Shown here: one piece after another, positions 46,508 through 59,100 of the stretch
How the letters are laid out: each line of letters begins with the position of its first letter
How positions within the stretch are numbered: position 1 is the first letter of the stretch
Assembly: GCA_023213395.1 (NCBI GenBank)
Contig: CM041465.1
Span: 123,573,741-123,637,740, forward strand
From: Cycas panzhihuaensis
Lineage: Eukaryota; Cycadophyta
DNA length: 64,000 nucleotides
Direction of reading: 5' to 3'
Translations under genes and position numbers: made by a program
Notes under the pieces: model-generated
Databases searched by the model: none
What the model was told of the DNA's origin: nothing
The model's input: the letters and a program-made list of their open reading frames with translations, nothing else

Positions 46508-48430
46508 CAGGTGGTTATCACGGTGGACAACCGCGAAAACATCAGTATAGCTATGATGAGCTTCATAGAGATGCTGACTTGGGGGGATCGGCGGATCCTA
46601 AGGAGATGCGGTTTGCTGAAGGTTATCAGGATGCCTTAGACCAACGTCTTTTGGTAGACATCATCGCCCACCAGGATCATAGGCAACACGTATTCCACCC
46701 CCCCAGGGTAGGGGACATTACCATCACACCAGGGGACATCTGGAGGATCCTTGGCATACCCACAGGAGGAGCACTGATGTCACTAGGGGCATTGCCTAGT
46801 AATAATGCTGCACACAAAGAGACATCCATGTTCTTCATGGGCTAGGATAGATGGGAGAGGCATGGGATACCTGTACAGAGCATGGTCATGTCACAGATTC
46901 CTTAGGTGAGGAAGTTGACCACACTAAGTATTTTATTTTAGATTTCCTGGAAACATAACTATAGAGATATCCTCGGTGGTTAGATAGAGATAATGAGGTG
47001 ATGTGAGGCTGGGGAGAGGATGGATTGGGCCACCCTGATAGCAGTGAACATGATTGCCCAACTAGACCTATTAGAGTGACGGGGAGAGGAGGATTCTCCT
47101 ATAGTACACTACTACAATGTTATTTTTTCGACCACTTTGGAGCTATAGCACCAGAAGAAGGGCCATATCATATCTCAGTATGGGCTCCCATGATACACAG
47201 GTGGCAGACTCAGTTTAGGGGAATCAAGGATCATGCATACATTTGATGCTTGATGGAGATGACATCACTGGACCTCCTCACCATAGCAGACTATACGGCA
47301 GACCCATATAAAGGGGTGAGGTGGGATAATGATGACGAGGCATAAAGAGCAGAAGGAGCAAGAGGTGAGCTTGGAGGTAATGATGACGATGACAGTGATG
47401 ATGGGGCAAGCCCATTGCGAGCAGCTGGTGGTGAGGCGGGTCTGTGAGGGACTGTAGGAGATGAGGCAGGGCCTTTGGGAGCTATAGGAGGAGAGGAGGG
47501 TCCCTTAGGACCTATAAGGAGAGGCAGACCACCTCGCACATTGGTTCAGAGATTGAGGGTGGTCGGGAGAGCTCGAGCAGTGGCAGCTGTAGTAGAGGTA
47601 GCAATAGAAGGGTAGGAGACACCCCAAGCCGAGGCGGTTGGCGGTGGTACCGAGCAGGAGGTACCAAGTGAGGAGTTCCCAAGGAGGTGATAGTCGCCAG
47701 AGCGGAGGAGCTGGTTGTCCCAAGAGATGAGACACTACCCTTTTCCTCCTATCCTTTGACTATCAAGTATTTAGTTAGTTTGCTTTTGGTTTATTTTTTT
47801 GGGTTTGATGTGCATATGGATATGAGGACTAATATGTGTCACATTTGACTTAGCAAGAGTAACAGAGATGGGGAGGTTAATCAAGGTAATAGTCTGGGAG
47901 ATATTTCCCCAGGCCTACGCTGAGGGGCAACCTCCCATCCAGGAAGGAGAGGAGCCACGATCGGCAGGGGCACACATAACGACATTTGCCCCATTGATCA
48001 AGGCTAGGATAATCTGGGTAGTGGAGTCCCAGGAGCACCGGGTAAGTGTGGGACAACTACAGGGGGAGCTAGATGGGACCCACGCAGAGAGGGATACCCT
48101 ATGTGGTCGAGTCCAAGTGTTGGAGGCTCAGGGTACTGGAGTAGGTAGGGATGCAGAGAGCTACGTCAGAGTTGTCATACTGGAGGAGCGACTCCGAGGA
48201 GTAGAGGAGAGGCTATGATGGGTAGAGGGAGAGAGGGATCATCTCCATGGGAGATACGATCAGTTGGTAGACCAGGTCACATCAAGATCGACATGGAGTA
48301 GGACCCAGACACAGATGCTAGTGGCGACCCTAAGGAGGCCTCAAGATGAGGGGAGTGAGGTAGAGAGCTCCTTGCGACAGAGGAGGAGCCTAGGAGGCAT
48401 GTGATCTCATGGGGAGAGATCTCGACAACT
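46508..48430 (+). pseudogene. Antisense gene of the gypsy element: plant-mobile-domain-like region plus coiled coil
   Basis: Plus strand, opposite to gag-pol. The first part opens just after an acceptor-like TTTGCAG (46503-46509). It contains LLVDIIAHQDHRQHVFHPPR, GDITITPGDIWRILGIPTGG, then in another frame GFSYSTLLQCYFFDHFGAI and WAPMIHRWQ. This follows the plant mobile domain pattern (F.LP.GE.T.TL.D...LLGLP..G, then W...L.. and a second helix). An acidic DDDDSDD linker (about 47380) comes next, then from 47868 a frame with VGQLQGELDG and LEERLRGVEERL heptads, a likely coiled coil. Stops near 46846 and 48216 and a frameshift between them break it. The mobile domain is known from host proteins and transposons. 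What it does for this element is not known. Confidence 0.65.
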
Positions 48431-49244
48431 AGGAGATGACACTTCATGAGCAGAGGAGCACTAGAGAGTAGGGTAGGATTAATTTTGATTAGGAAAGCAT
48501 CAAACCTCTAGGGAATCAGCATACATTACCACATGATTATACTCCCTACAAGGATTCTAGCTTCCTATGGATGATGTACCATACCGTTTGTATGATATAA
48601 CATATTATGATTTTTTATGTATATAGACAGGGCCATTGGTACCTCATTTGATGTATAATGATGATGTTATGATAGTGTATTTCATTGCTTTTATTTGCAT
48701 GTTTGTGTATATATGTGTATGGGTGCACAAGTGTACGAGGAGCTATAGACCATGATGATTTGGAGTTGACTATTATATGATTTGTGTTATAGGATTGTTT
48801 GAGTTATGCACATACTTCCTTTCATATAGGGCCATACTCTTAGCAGACATACATGATCACCACGAGTGTAGGTGATAGGCACATGTGGGACTAAGAGATG
48901 GGGAGTCATACATATCCATCGTAGGAGCATAGCGGGGTATGTAAAGGAAGTTGTAGCAGGAGAGGGAGTAATGATACTTAATCACGCCATCCTAGTTGGG
49001 GAGTATATTCAAGCTTGGGAGCGACATGGACCACATGCCTAATTAGGAGGGAAAGTCCCCTAGGGAAGGGGAACCAAAAGGTGCCATAGAAGGAACCTAG
49101 AAAGAGTAGGAAAGTCACCCCAAGCCGCCATCCCATTTGCGATTACAAGGAATGGGGACGCACTTAGGGTGATAGTTTGGGCTCATTTCGGAGCATGAGA
49201 AAAAGGGGAAAAGGTGTGCCTAACCTATATAGGGATAGGGATAG
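48431..49244. other. Spacer between antisense gene and integrase
   Basis: The convergent 3' ends of the antisense gene and pol meet here. No coding family is recognised. Confidence 0.5.
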
Positions 49245-50443
49245 TCACACATAAAATTTCTTTAGGAACTTTTGATTGACATCTTTCTTAAACTTAAGAC
49301 CCTCCAAGGTTGAGATCCTATAGGCACCATTATTGAGGCTCTCGAGAACGACAAAGGGGCCAACCCATTTAGGTCTGAACTTAGATAAGCGATCATGGAG
49401 ATATTCCAATTTGATGACATGGTCCCCAGGATGCAAAGGGTAGGGGCGAAGGCGCTTGTCGTATGTCCTTCACGCCCTAGCCTTAGAAGCGAGGTTCGCT
49501 TGGTAAGCGATCAAGCGTCTCTCGTCTAAAGTTTTGAGGTCTAGGAGACGAGCTTGACAGAGGGACTCCACATCAGCAAGGCCCTGAAGGGAAACTCATA
49601 AGGAAGGGATCTCGACTTCTAATGGGAGAACTACCTCTATTTTGTACACCAGGGAGAACGGGGTCATTCTAGTAGCTGTGCGAATAGATGTGTGATATGC
49701 CCATAGAGCAAAAGGGAGTTGAAGATGCCAATCCTTTTGAGATTGGGCAACAGTTTTCTTTAAGATATTTATAAGGGTTTTGTTAAATGACTCAACTTGG
49801 CCATTAGCCTGAGGATAATAGGGAGAGGAAGTTTTGTGAGAAATTTTAAATTTCTCACAAAGCTCATCCATCTCCTTATTACAAAAAGGAGTTCCATTGT
49901 CTGTGGTCAGGACGTCGGGGACTCCGAAACAACACATCATGTGTTGGTAGACGAAGGTGGCTATTGTCTTATCAGGGGTAGAGGATAAAAGGACCACTTC
50001 GGCCCATTTAGTGAAGTACTCTATCATGATCAAGATGAACTTATGTTGTGACAAAGAAGGTGGGGATATGGCTCCAATAAGGTCCAACCCCCATTAGGAG
50101 AAGGGCCATGGAGATATGATAGGATGGAGGGCCTTGAAAGGCAAGTAGGTAATGTTGGCATGCTCTTGGCATCGCTGACATCTCAGGGCATAAGCATGGG
50201 CATCCTTAAAGAGGGATAGCCAATAATACCCTATGCGAAGGATCTGTTGGGCCATGGATTGGCCCCCAAAATGGCCTCTGCAAATGTCGTTGTGGCATTC
50301 ACAAAGTATTTGGTCTGCTTCGTCAGGGCTGACATAGTGGAGAAGGATCCTGTCAAAGGATCTCTTGTACAATACTTCACCCATAAGGAAGTAATGCTTG
50401 GCAATAACCTGAATACGTGACCTAACTTTGTCGCTAGCTTCAA
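49245..50443 (-). pseudogene. Gypsy integrase
   Basis: The N-terminal HHCC part (50094-50443) has CECHNDICRGHFGGQSM and RCQRCQEHANIT. The core (49596-50087) has MDLIGAISPP, then EYFTKWAEVV, LTTDNGTPFCNKEM, and PYYPQANGQVESFNKTLINI: the catalytic D, D and E are visible. The C-terminal part (49245-49436) has PGDHVIKLEY and KFRPKWVGPFVV, the GPF/Y module, and ends without a chromodomain. One stop splits core and HHCC part near 50090. The best preserved domain of this element. Confidence 0.92.
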
Positions 50444-50476
50444 GACAATACTACTGTTGGGCGAGGTATCCCCATA

Positions 50477-51060
50477 TCACTCATTGTCAGTGAGTAGATG
50501 AGGGGAAGAATCCTGAATAGCCAAGATGGGCTCATCAGGCAAAGAATTATCAACGAGAACATCAAGAGGATTCAGGATAAGGGTGTTAGTAAGTTGCTCA
50601 GCAATGACCATCCCTTCCTTTAACTTCTTGTTAATGATTTGGAGGTCAAATTCCTGAAGGAGGATGGCCCACTTGCCAGTCCTACCTGTCAGGTCAGATT
50701 GAGTAAGCAAGTATCTCAGGGGATCAGACTGGATGATCACCCGAGTAGTGTTCCCGAGCAAGTAGTGCCTAAACTTCTTAGTAGTGTGCACCAAGGAGAG
50801 TCACTCCTTCTCGGTAGGAGAGTAATTAAGTTCAGCAACTATGAGGGTGCGACTGATGAAGTAAATAGCTCTTTCGGTTCCTGAATCGTCCTTTTGGGCT
50901 AGAATGGTGTCCAAGGATTCATCAGTAGCTGAAGTGTAGAGAACGAAGGGCATGTCGAAGAGAGGAGGCACTAGAGTTGGAGCAGAAGTGAGAGCTTCCT
51001 TGAGCTCCTTAAAGGCTTGTTGAGCCTTTGAAGACTAAACAAATGCCCCCCCCTTCTTTA
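50477..51060 (-). pseudogene. Gypsy RNase H (first copy)
   Basis: The minus strand reads FRHYLLGNTTRVIIQSDPLR, then LTGRTGKWAILLQEFDLQII and EGMVIAEQLT. It is the Tat/Athila-type RNase H that follows RT. The upstream part (50795-51060) is degraded, with a stop near 50795. Confidence 0.87.
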
Positions 51061-51285
51061 ACAGGTTGGTAAGGGGTTTTGTATTTATGGCAAAATTTGC
51101 CAAGAAACGCCTAAGAAATCCTAGCCTACCTAGGAATGACTTGATTTGTCATTGGGTCTTAGGAGGTGGCATGTCAAGGATGGCCTTGACTTTGTCAAGG
51201 TCGATTTGTATTCCTTGCTTTGAGACAAGGAAGTCGAGGAGTTTGCTAGCTGTTACAGAAAATGCACATTTGAGAGAGTTCAGGC

Positions 51286-52131
51286 TTATATGGTATTTGC
51301 GACATCGTATGAAGATGGCTCGGAATCAGAAAGATGGTAGGTCCTAATACGTGAGAGACCCATCATATCGTCCATGAAAACCTCTAAGGTTTTGTTGATA
51401 AAGTCATGAAAGATGAATTGCATCGCCCTTTGATAGGTGGCACCTGTATTCTTTAGCCCAAAGGGCATCACCTTGTAGGCAAAAATACCCGAAGGGTTAG
51501 TGAAGGCCATCTTGTGATGGTCTTTGAGAGAAATTTGGATTTGGTTATAGCCTGAGAAGCCATCCATTAAGGACAGGACTTTGAAACTGATGGTTCAATC
51601 AATGATTTGATCGATGAAGGGGAGCAAGAAGTTGTTCTTAGGATACATGTTGTTGATGTCTCAGAAATCAATGCATATCCTAATTGTCCTGTTCTTTTTG
51701 GCAACAGGGATAATGTTGGATACCTTCTTAGGGTAGTCAATAGAAGTGATTAACCCCGTGTTTAGGAGTTTTTTAACTTCTATCTTAGCGGCAGTTGAAA
51801 GCTTGGGATAGAGAGGGTGTTGTTTCTGATGCACGAGGTGAGCACCCAGGATAGTGGTAAGATTATGGGTAACAATGGAAGGGTCTATTCCCTTCATATT
51901 AGAGTAGTCCCATGCGAAGACATCTCAAAATTCCTGGAACAGAAGGGTGTATTCCTTCATTTTATCGAGAGAGCATTCTACTCCTACTTTTATGACCTTA
52001 CCTGGGGCAAGGACTATGTCCTTGGTTATCCCCATGCACATAGTATTCCCTTCCTCGAAGTGAAGGGGGGCTCGGTCAACAGGAGGGTGGAAGAATAGGT
52101 GATGGACTTGGGTCGACGAGAGATGACCCAA
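51286..52131 (-). pseudogene. Gypsy reverse transcriptase
   Basis: Landmarks in order: DPSIVTHNL, YPKLSTAAKIEVKKLL, SNIIPVAKKNRTIRICIDF, MDGFSGYNQIQISLKDHHK, GIFAYKVMPFGLKNTGATY and VFMDDM. The catalytic DD is kept but the loop is FMDD. Stops near 51660 and 51570 break it. The stretch upstream (51925-52131) holds the connection from protease. Confidence 0.9.
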
Positions 52132-52735
52132 TAGCTAAGACCTTCTGGTGACCAAGCCTGTGGTGACTAGAAGGGAAATTGGGCACAGATCCTACTAGAT
52201 GCTCGAGCAAGGCCTCGTCATCCTTGAAATAGTCTATCCCATGGATAACCATGCTTCGAGAAGACAATGAGCACAAAGTAGAAGGAGTAGTGGGGCTATA
52301 GCAGTCCATCTGTCACTCCACGTACTCGAGAGACTCTTTGGAAGAGTCAGAAAGAGACCCCTCATGGAGGGTAATGAGAGGTTACTCTACCTCATTGCTA
52401 GGGGGAGGTGATAAGGTGGAAGAAAAGGTGATGCTAGGGATTGCATGGTAGGCAGGAGCAAGAACATGTGACCCGAGAGGGAAACGATTTTCCTTTAAGG
52501 AAGGGATTTCAGGTGGGAACCTAAAATGAAGAGAGTGCTCCCTACTAGTATTTAGGAGGGATATGGGATGAGGAAGGTCCTCGTCCTCACCATCAAACTT
52601 GTCGTCACTGAGTACAGTGAGGTACCCATAGCTCCCTACACCAATGGGGGCAAAGCATATAAGGTTAGAGGAAGATGATGAAGGACCTTCTTCCAAAGGG
52701 GATGAAGCATGGATTTCTATGGAACAAGTGGAAGC
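52132..52735 (-). pseudogene. Gypsy protease-RT linker
   Basis: Mostly open minus-strand frames (52382-52696 is open for 104 codons), rich in Ser, Pro, Asp and Glu, with no domain recognised. The position between protease and RT is typical of Tat-group elements. Confidence 0.55.
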
Positions 52736-53375
52736 TCAGGTGAAAGGGCCCTTGTCGCCCTTGGCCTTATCACAAGTCGCTTGACAGGGTTGGCGAGATT
52801 GCTTGGTGGGAGGAGGCTCCCAAGAAAAGACCCTCATTCGTTCTTCATAGATGAATTTAAATTGTCCCCAACGAGACAAGCACATGACTCCCATTTGGTC
52901 AAGCCACGGGCATCCCAACAAAAGGTTGTAGTCGACGTTGACATTGAGAACTACAATGTCGATGAGGACAGTCTTCTCCTTAAGAGTGAGGGGGAATGGA
53001 CACCGATCCCAAGGGTATCTTTTCGCTACCATCATAGCGTTGACATCGCCATGGAACCAGCTCCACGGTTGATATGCTAAGCTCTTGCATGATGTGTAAG
53101 GGTATGACATTGATGGAAGAACCATTATCTACAACGGTTCTTTGGAGAGTGCAGTCAGGAGTGTCAATAATTATGGTGAAGGGGTAGTGCCATTGGTGTT
53201 CCCTTTCACTGGTTGGGGGAAGGTCCTTGAGATCGAAAGAGATGACGGGTTCACGACTTAAGGTGATGCCCAAGGTATGAATAGATATGTCACCCAATCC
53301 CAAGGCTTCCAAGAGAAGTGTACGTTGTTCAGGGTAGCTCCTCAAGACGTTCATTATGGGCATCCCTGCGGCCAC
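52736..53375 (-). pseudogene. Gypsy protease
   Basis: The minus strand reads MPIMNVLRSYPEQ, then RTVVDNGSSINVIPLHIM. This is the aspartic protease site in the D-N/T-G-S-S form common in Tat elements. It continues to DIVVLNVNVDYNLLLGCPWL, the second half of the fold (YN.LLGRPWL). A frameshift near 53110 joins two frames. Confidence 0.8.
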
Positions 53376-54203
53376 GGTATGAAGCTCATCGATAACAGAG
53401 AAGGGATTTCCCTTCGCAATAGGTTAGGGAAAAGCTCTTCGAAAGTCATAGCAACCGAGGCACACAAGAATGGTCTTAGGGAGTGTGGGGACTTCCGAAG
53501 GAGGGACTTCCGGAAAGGAATCGAGGTGAGGTATAGAAGAAGAGGCGTCATTTACCTCTTTAACTACTTGAGACCGGGTTAAGGCGTACAATGGGGTGGT
53601 CTCAAGCATTGAAATGACTCTCTTTCCTTTGTTTTAGGATCGAGAGGGTAAAGGAGTGTGACAGTCGAGAGAGCCAGAAGAAGAGGACGAGTTCCTTGCA
53701 CCCTTCCCTTTGATTTGCCAAGGGCAAGGGTTTGGGGACCACCCTCTATTTCGGCTACCTTTTTGTTGGTTATTATGATCACGTTCCCCATGTTTGGGGA
53801 AATGATCCTTATGGACGGGTTGGTCTAGGTTTGGCCTAGACACCAGTTTGGGAGAAGAATCATGTTGCAGAGTGGCTCTAGGGTGTTGGGCTAGGTATTG
53901 TGAATCTTCATGAAAACATTCCCTATGGATGGAACACCATATTTTCTCTAGGGAGGAATCAGGCTTCCTCGTTTGAGAAGATTGGGTGCTATCACCCTTA
54001 GGGAGAACGGCTTGAGAAGCTTGGTGAACTAGCTTATGAGAGTTAGGGGATGAAGGGGCTTAGAGTTTGAGCTCCTTCATGGTATGTTCAAATGAACGTA
54101 TAGCAGAAGTGAGAGGATCTAAGGTCATTTTGGTTAGATAGGAAGAAGACCTAGCAGGCTGTTGGATTTTAGTCTCACGGGGTGGTGAAGGTGCATCACG
54201 CCG
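53376..54203 (-). pseudogene. Gypsy Gag C-terminal, basic and low-complexity
   Basis: Broken minus-strand frames rich in Arg, Lys, Ser and Pro (for example 53634-53843 with HGERDHNNQQKGSRNRG). It may be the nucleocapsid part; no zinc knuckle is seen. Confidence 0.5.
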
Positions 54204-54875
54204 TTATGAGAGGTTGAGAGGCTTCTTGAGGCCTGCTTGGATCTCAATGGCCTCAAGCACCAAGCACTTGGCTATAGCAGAGTCACACGTCATTGCCCCC
54301 ATTTTGAGGACTTCAATGTGGATTTCTGGTTGAAGAGCATTAACGAAAAGGTCTCTCTTCAGCTCCTTAGGCAGAGTTATCTTTGTGGAGTGAAGAAGGT
54401 CATGAAAGCATCTCATAATATCATAATTCATCTCATTATGACCTTGTTTAAGAGACAAGAGGGCTTTCATTCCGCTCTCGAATGGATAGGCTACGTCAAA
54501 ATAGTTGATAAATTCATACATAAGTTATTGGAATGAAAAGATTGAATGTGCTAGCAGGTGATAGAACCACTTAAGGGCATCACCTTGGAGGGATCGTGGG
54601 AAGAGTTTCATAAGGATATGGACATAAGCCCAGTAATCGATGCATGCCATAGAAAAGCTACAGACATGCTCCATTGGGTCTTGTGATAAGGACCCATCAA
54701 ATTTAGGAACATTGGGAGGGTGAGGTGGTAAGTTGGTCCTTAACGCCTCAATAAATAGCGGTGTCGATCTATAATCCATAAAGGGGTGTGCCCTTGAATA
54801 GACCATAGGATCGATGAGAGATGGAGGAGGAGGTGGGCAAGGTTGCCTAAACCCTCCTTGGGGAGTTTGGTTCAA
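54204..54875 (-). pseudogene. Gypsy Gag core (Retrotrans_gag)
   Basis: The minus strand reads FDGSLSQDPMEHVCSFSMAC, then LFPRSLQGDALKWFYHL, and after one stop FINYFDVAY, LLSLKQGHNEMNYDIMRCFH and DLFVNALQPEIHIEVL. These are the standard Gag landmarks (YDG..DP..H...F, FP.SL.G.A..WF, L....QG..E....Y...F, F..GL). Confidence 0.9.
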
Positions 54876-55946
54876 AAGGGGATATCAGCCTCCTCCCGTT
54901 AGATAAGAGGACATTAGTCTTGCATTCAAAGAAACATACGTAGGAGCGGATGGGGTTGGGGGACCCATCCCTCCTTAAGGAAATGCCCCTTGTTAGAAAG
55001 GAGCTTGAGAGAAGGTACCTTGGGAGGGGGCTTGCCCTCCTTATAAAGGTGCAATATGAGGTGTGACATAGGAGGATGGAAAAAAGGGGTGCGGAACCAG
55101 GTTTTGCCCATATGGGCTGCCTGTGGGTGGTGCGACCCCATATGGATGCAAAGGGTCCACCCCATAAGCTGGGAGGGAGTTTCCCTTGCTGTGCCCCCAT
55201 GGTTGAGAGGTGTAGCCTGGAGGCACGTAAAAGGAAGAATCTATAGGCTGAACTTGAGAGTGTGTGTAGGTGGACTCCACATGGCTAGAAGTAGGGGCGC
55301 ATATGGGTCCCCTAAATCTAATAGGTAGTGGATATACTATGGTTGGCAGAGGTGTAGTCATTTGACTAAAAGAAGGCATGCTCAACCCAAGTTGGGAAGA
55401 GGACATGACTTGGGTGATCCTCAAGGAACATGGACCATGAGGAGAGGAAGATGAGGTAAAAGATAAACTCATCATAGGTAAAGGGTTTGGATGAGGTAAG
55501 GTGGATGTAGAGGAAGGAAGCGCAACGCTTCACAAGATGCTCTTGAACCACTTAAGATGTGGTTAGAGGTGAGCGGCTTGGAAGCATTGGTTAAGGGCTT
55601 TGATAACATCCATAAGAGGAGTATCTTCTTGATCATAAGAGGTAGAAGGAACCTCATATGAGGCAGACCCCACAAGGCAATCCTCATGAGAATCACCAAC
55701 ACGGTGGTGGAACTCTAGAGAAGAAGAGACCTCTACTTCATAAGTAGAGAGATGGTGAACTTGTGGGTGTTCTTGGTCACCCAGATAAAAGATAGGGTCA
55801 CCTTCTTGAGTGGGCCCTTGGAAAGAGGTAGAAGGCTCATGTGATTTAGATATATAGGCATGATATGCCCAATCCAAAGGAAATCCTTCCATAGTCGAAT
55901 CAGAATCCAACGAAGGAAGGGAGTAATAGGAAGGGTCTTCTAACAA
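54876..55946 (-). pseudogene. Gypsy Gag N-terminal, Pro/Ser/Tyr-rich
   Basis: Nearly open from 55946 down through several frames. An acidic start (DPSYYSLPSLDSDSTMEG) leads to a Pro/Ser/Gly/Tyr-rich stretch (GVDPLHPYGVAPPTGSPYG). No domain is expected in this part of Tat-type Gag. The upstream in-frame start is probably near 55946. Confidence 0.6.
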
Positions 55947-56129
55947 AGGAGGGAGGCCTCACAAGTGACGTGAGAATCGCCGTATATAAGTTCTACTTAT
56001 AGGTTGGAAGAAAGAGCAAAAGGTATAATGGGGTGCATGCATTGGGGGCTACCCAACAAACTGAAGAGAGCTACCAGGAAGGTAGTAGCACCAACAGGAA
56101 GGAAGAGAGGATTAATCCCTTACTAGTGA
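55947..56129. other. Gypsy leader
   Basis: Short stretch between the primer site and gag; nothing recognised. Confidence 0.5.
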
Positions 56130-56144
56130 TCCCCAATATGGTCA
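56130..56144 (-). other. Candidate primer-binding site of the giant gypsy element
   Basis: The plus strand TCCCCAATATGGTCA gives TGACCATATTGGGGA on the coding strand, four bases from the LTR end. It has the shape TGGCGAC....TGGGGA of many plant gypsy primer sites but with mismatches, so the tRNA is not assigned. Confidence 0.5.
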
Positions 56145-56148
56145 CTAG

Positions 56149-59100
56149 TGGAATCACATCTTTGGGGAGAGATAACTACAAGATAAGATAAACTATCAAA
56201 ATGTGGTGGAAAGAAACCTATGACAACAAGCAAAAGCAACAGCCACAAAGGGCGTTCCTGCATCAGAACGTAGGTCTAAGACCTGCAAATGGTGCGCAAA
56301 CTCCTTTGAGGTGACTCTACTTCAGTTTAGAGTGATGGGCAAGTGAGGGGTATCTTCAGTTTCCTGAGTAACCTCACAAGAGGTCCTCTCATCCTTGGAT
56401 GGCTGAAGGATGGAGGATAAAGAGAGCAAGGGAATGGATCCTCGATAGAGAGGGAGTATAAAGGGGACGGCTTTAGTAGAGAAGAAGGGCAACACACACA
56501 CACAGGAGATGAAGAAGAGGACTAATCTCATGGGTTAGGTATCAGCCTAAAGGCTGCACTAAAGTGGTTTAATCAAACTGAGTAGGGAGGACCAAGAAAG
56601 CAACCTTAGAAGGGGGATGCCCTCAAGGTGTTAGGCCTAAGAAGGTCTTAGGAGTAAGGATCAATAAAGGAATATCTCAATGTTTGTGTTTGTTGGTTGT
56701 AATGTGGAACGATACAAAAATGGTGTGGTGTATGTAACGGTATGTCCTTATATGTAAAGAGGTGACTTTTTAAAGTAATAAGATAATGCAAGACTCTCAC
56801 TCATTTATTCACACGTATGACCTCACTCTCTTGAACTTTTGGATGCAAAGGAAAGAAGAAAGGAGGGTCACAAATGGCAGCTATATGATGTAAAGCATAT
56901 GCAAAAGATGTAAGTTTACTTAGTAATGCAACGGGATGAGCATGCAAATATGCAAGATTCTTACTACATGCACTTTCCTACGAAAGCAAGCAAACTAGTT
57001 GATAGTAAAGGACCAAAACTAGTTCTTCTTCTTTTCCTTTTTCAAATAATGTATGGGTGAAGGAGGAAAAAAAGAGGGAAGAAAAGGAAACAGGGAAACC
57101 CCAAGGTATACCTGGAATATGAGGGTTGAACCGGCGTTATCCTTGTTACGTTTGTCACCCTCATCTTCCTCCAACCATAGATGGTGCGGGATGGTGCTGG
57201 CGAAGAAAGGAGGGATTCCCCTTACCTTCCCTTAAGTCAAAGGAAAAGAAATGGCAAGGAAAGCTGTGTAAGAAAATGCAAAAGCAAATTAAACTTTAAC
57301 TTATGATTTTGAGAGCAAGAGAAGTACTGGTTAGAAGGATTGGGACATACTTGGAGCGGGATCCCCCTTCGCTCTCCATGTGCAACAAGGTGACCTGTAA
57401 ATCAAACCAAGTTTACCCTTTCCCAAGGGGTGCCAAGTATGCATGGGATAGATACATAATAAAATGAATGACAGGACTCATGATTTTCAGCCAAAAGGAA
57501 TGTCTCTCACCACAACATTACTTCTCGTTCCTTTTATATCATTTAGTAAACAACATGGGAAAAGGGGGAGGAGGGGTAAAGAGAGAAGGAGGATGGATAG
57601 CCTCAAAATGGCTAACCCTCCAAATCGGATGTGCTCCATGTTGTCCAAGTACCAGGGAAGATGAGGCAAGGTGAATGTAAGAAACCCTTGAGATGTAAGT
57701 AAGAAAGCAGGAGAAAATGTTGCTAAGGCTGTCAATGTTATGAAAGTTGCAAAGTGCAAGTATCGCAACCTTGATAGGGTTAAGCTAAAAGGCACAAGAA
57801 GCTACGGAATGGAGGGTTGAAATCCCCTCATGTAGGACCTGCGAAGCTGATCACAAATGCAGCCAAGGGCTGCCTACGCTACTACTAGCAGTGGTCTTCT
57901 TTCCAATGGCCTTTTAGGAGCTCAAGGAAAGCACGGAGGAAGAAGAGATGAGGAGAGAAGGGGGGTTGCCCTTGAGGAGAAGGCCTGTTAGGTGTGGAAC
58001 CCTGTCTTTTCTCCTTTCACTCTCCATGAAGATCTCTTCTTCACTGCCCCCTTACAGCAACTAGGAAAGAGCTAAGAGGAAAAATAAGAGATAAGTAAGA
58101 TGGGGAGGATTTACCTCCTGCTTATAGTAAAACCTGAAGGAAAAATGTTGTAAAAGTGTTAACAAATGATGTTTATATTGCTTAAAGCAAAAGAAAAATA
58201 AAACATTGGCTCAGGAATACCTGCTATGGGTAGATCAGAGGTGGATCTACCAGTAAAACACGGGAGAGAGACCAACCCTATAGGGTTTGTAGGTGAAACC
58301 ACAAAGGAGCAGTAAGCTGGCAGGAGGTTGGAGTGAAGAGAGTGGATCTGGACTTGATGAAGCACTTAGAGCGTGTCCTTCCCTTAGCTAGCCACATTAT
58401 AGGCCTACAATAGAGTATCTGGAGCTGCAGGAGACTAATGGCAGGCTGAGAAGCTATTGTAGCAGGCTTTATCCTTATTGTAGGGCATTTTTTTAAAGAA
58501 GTGTTAGGAGAGTTGAGTGAAAGTCAGTAAGATGACCTAAAATGATATTGTTTTTGGGTTTTTAAACCCAACCCTAGCTCAGTCGAGTGATTAGGGTTCA
58601 GATTAGGCTAGGAATACACCTCTGCCACATGGCAATTTCATAATAAATGTAAAATTAGCTACGGAAGATTTTAAAAAAATAAAAAAATGATAGTTGCACC
58701 CTGGTAAACTTCGTGGTACCGTGAAGTTTTTAACGGTACTACGATCTTTATCACGGTGCAGTAGAACATAGGCATAATAAAATAAAGTGAAGGTTGGGAG
58801 CCCAAAAGAGGGGGTGCTTTGGGCCTAAGAGGGCATGACACTCTATCTAAGTGGCAGGAAAGGGTTGTGGGGCTTAGAAAAGCCTACAAGAACAAGTACT
58901 GAAGGCAAAATATTCCTGAGAAAAGTTGATAAATAGGCAGAAAGTGCTAACTAGGCCTAGGCGAGGTGCTAGGAGTCATGACGCATCAACAGGTGATGAG
59001 GCTAGGCTACGGAGGCCCAAAGGTACTAGGGGACATTGTGGAGACACAAAGGAGGGTTATGGGTCACCACAGGATATGTATCCTTAGATCATCATAGGCT

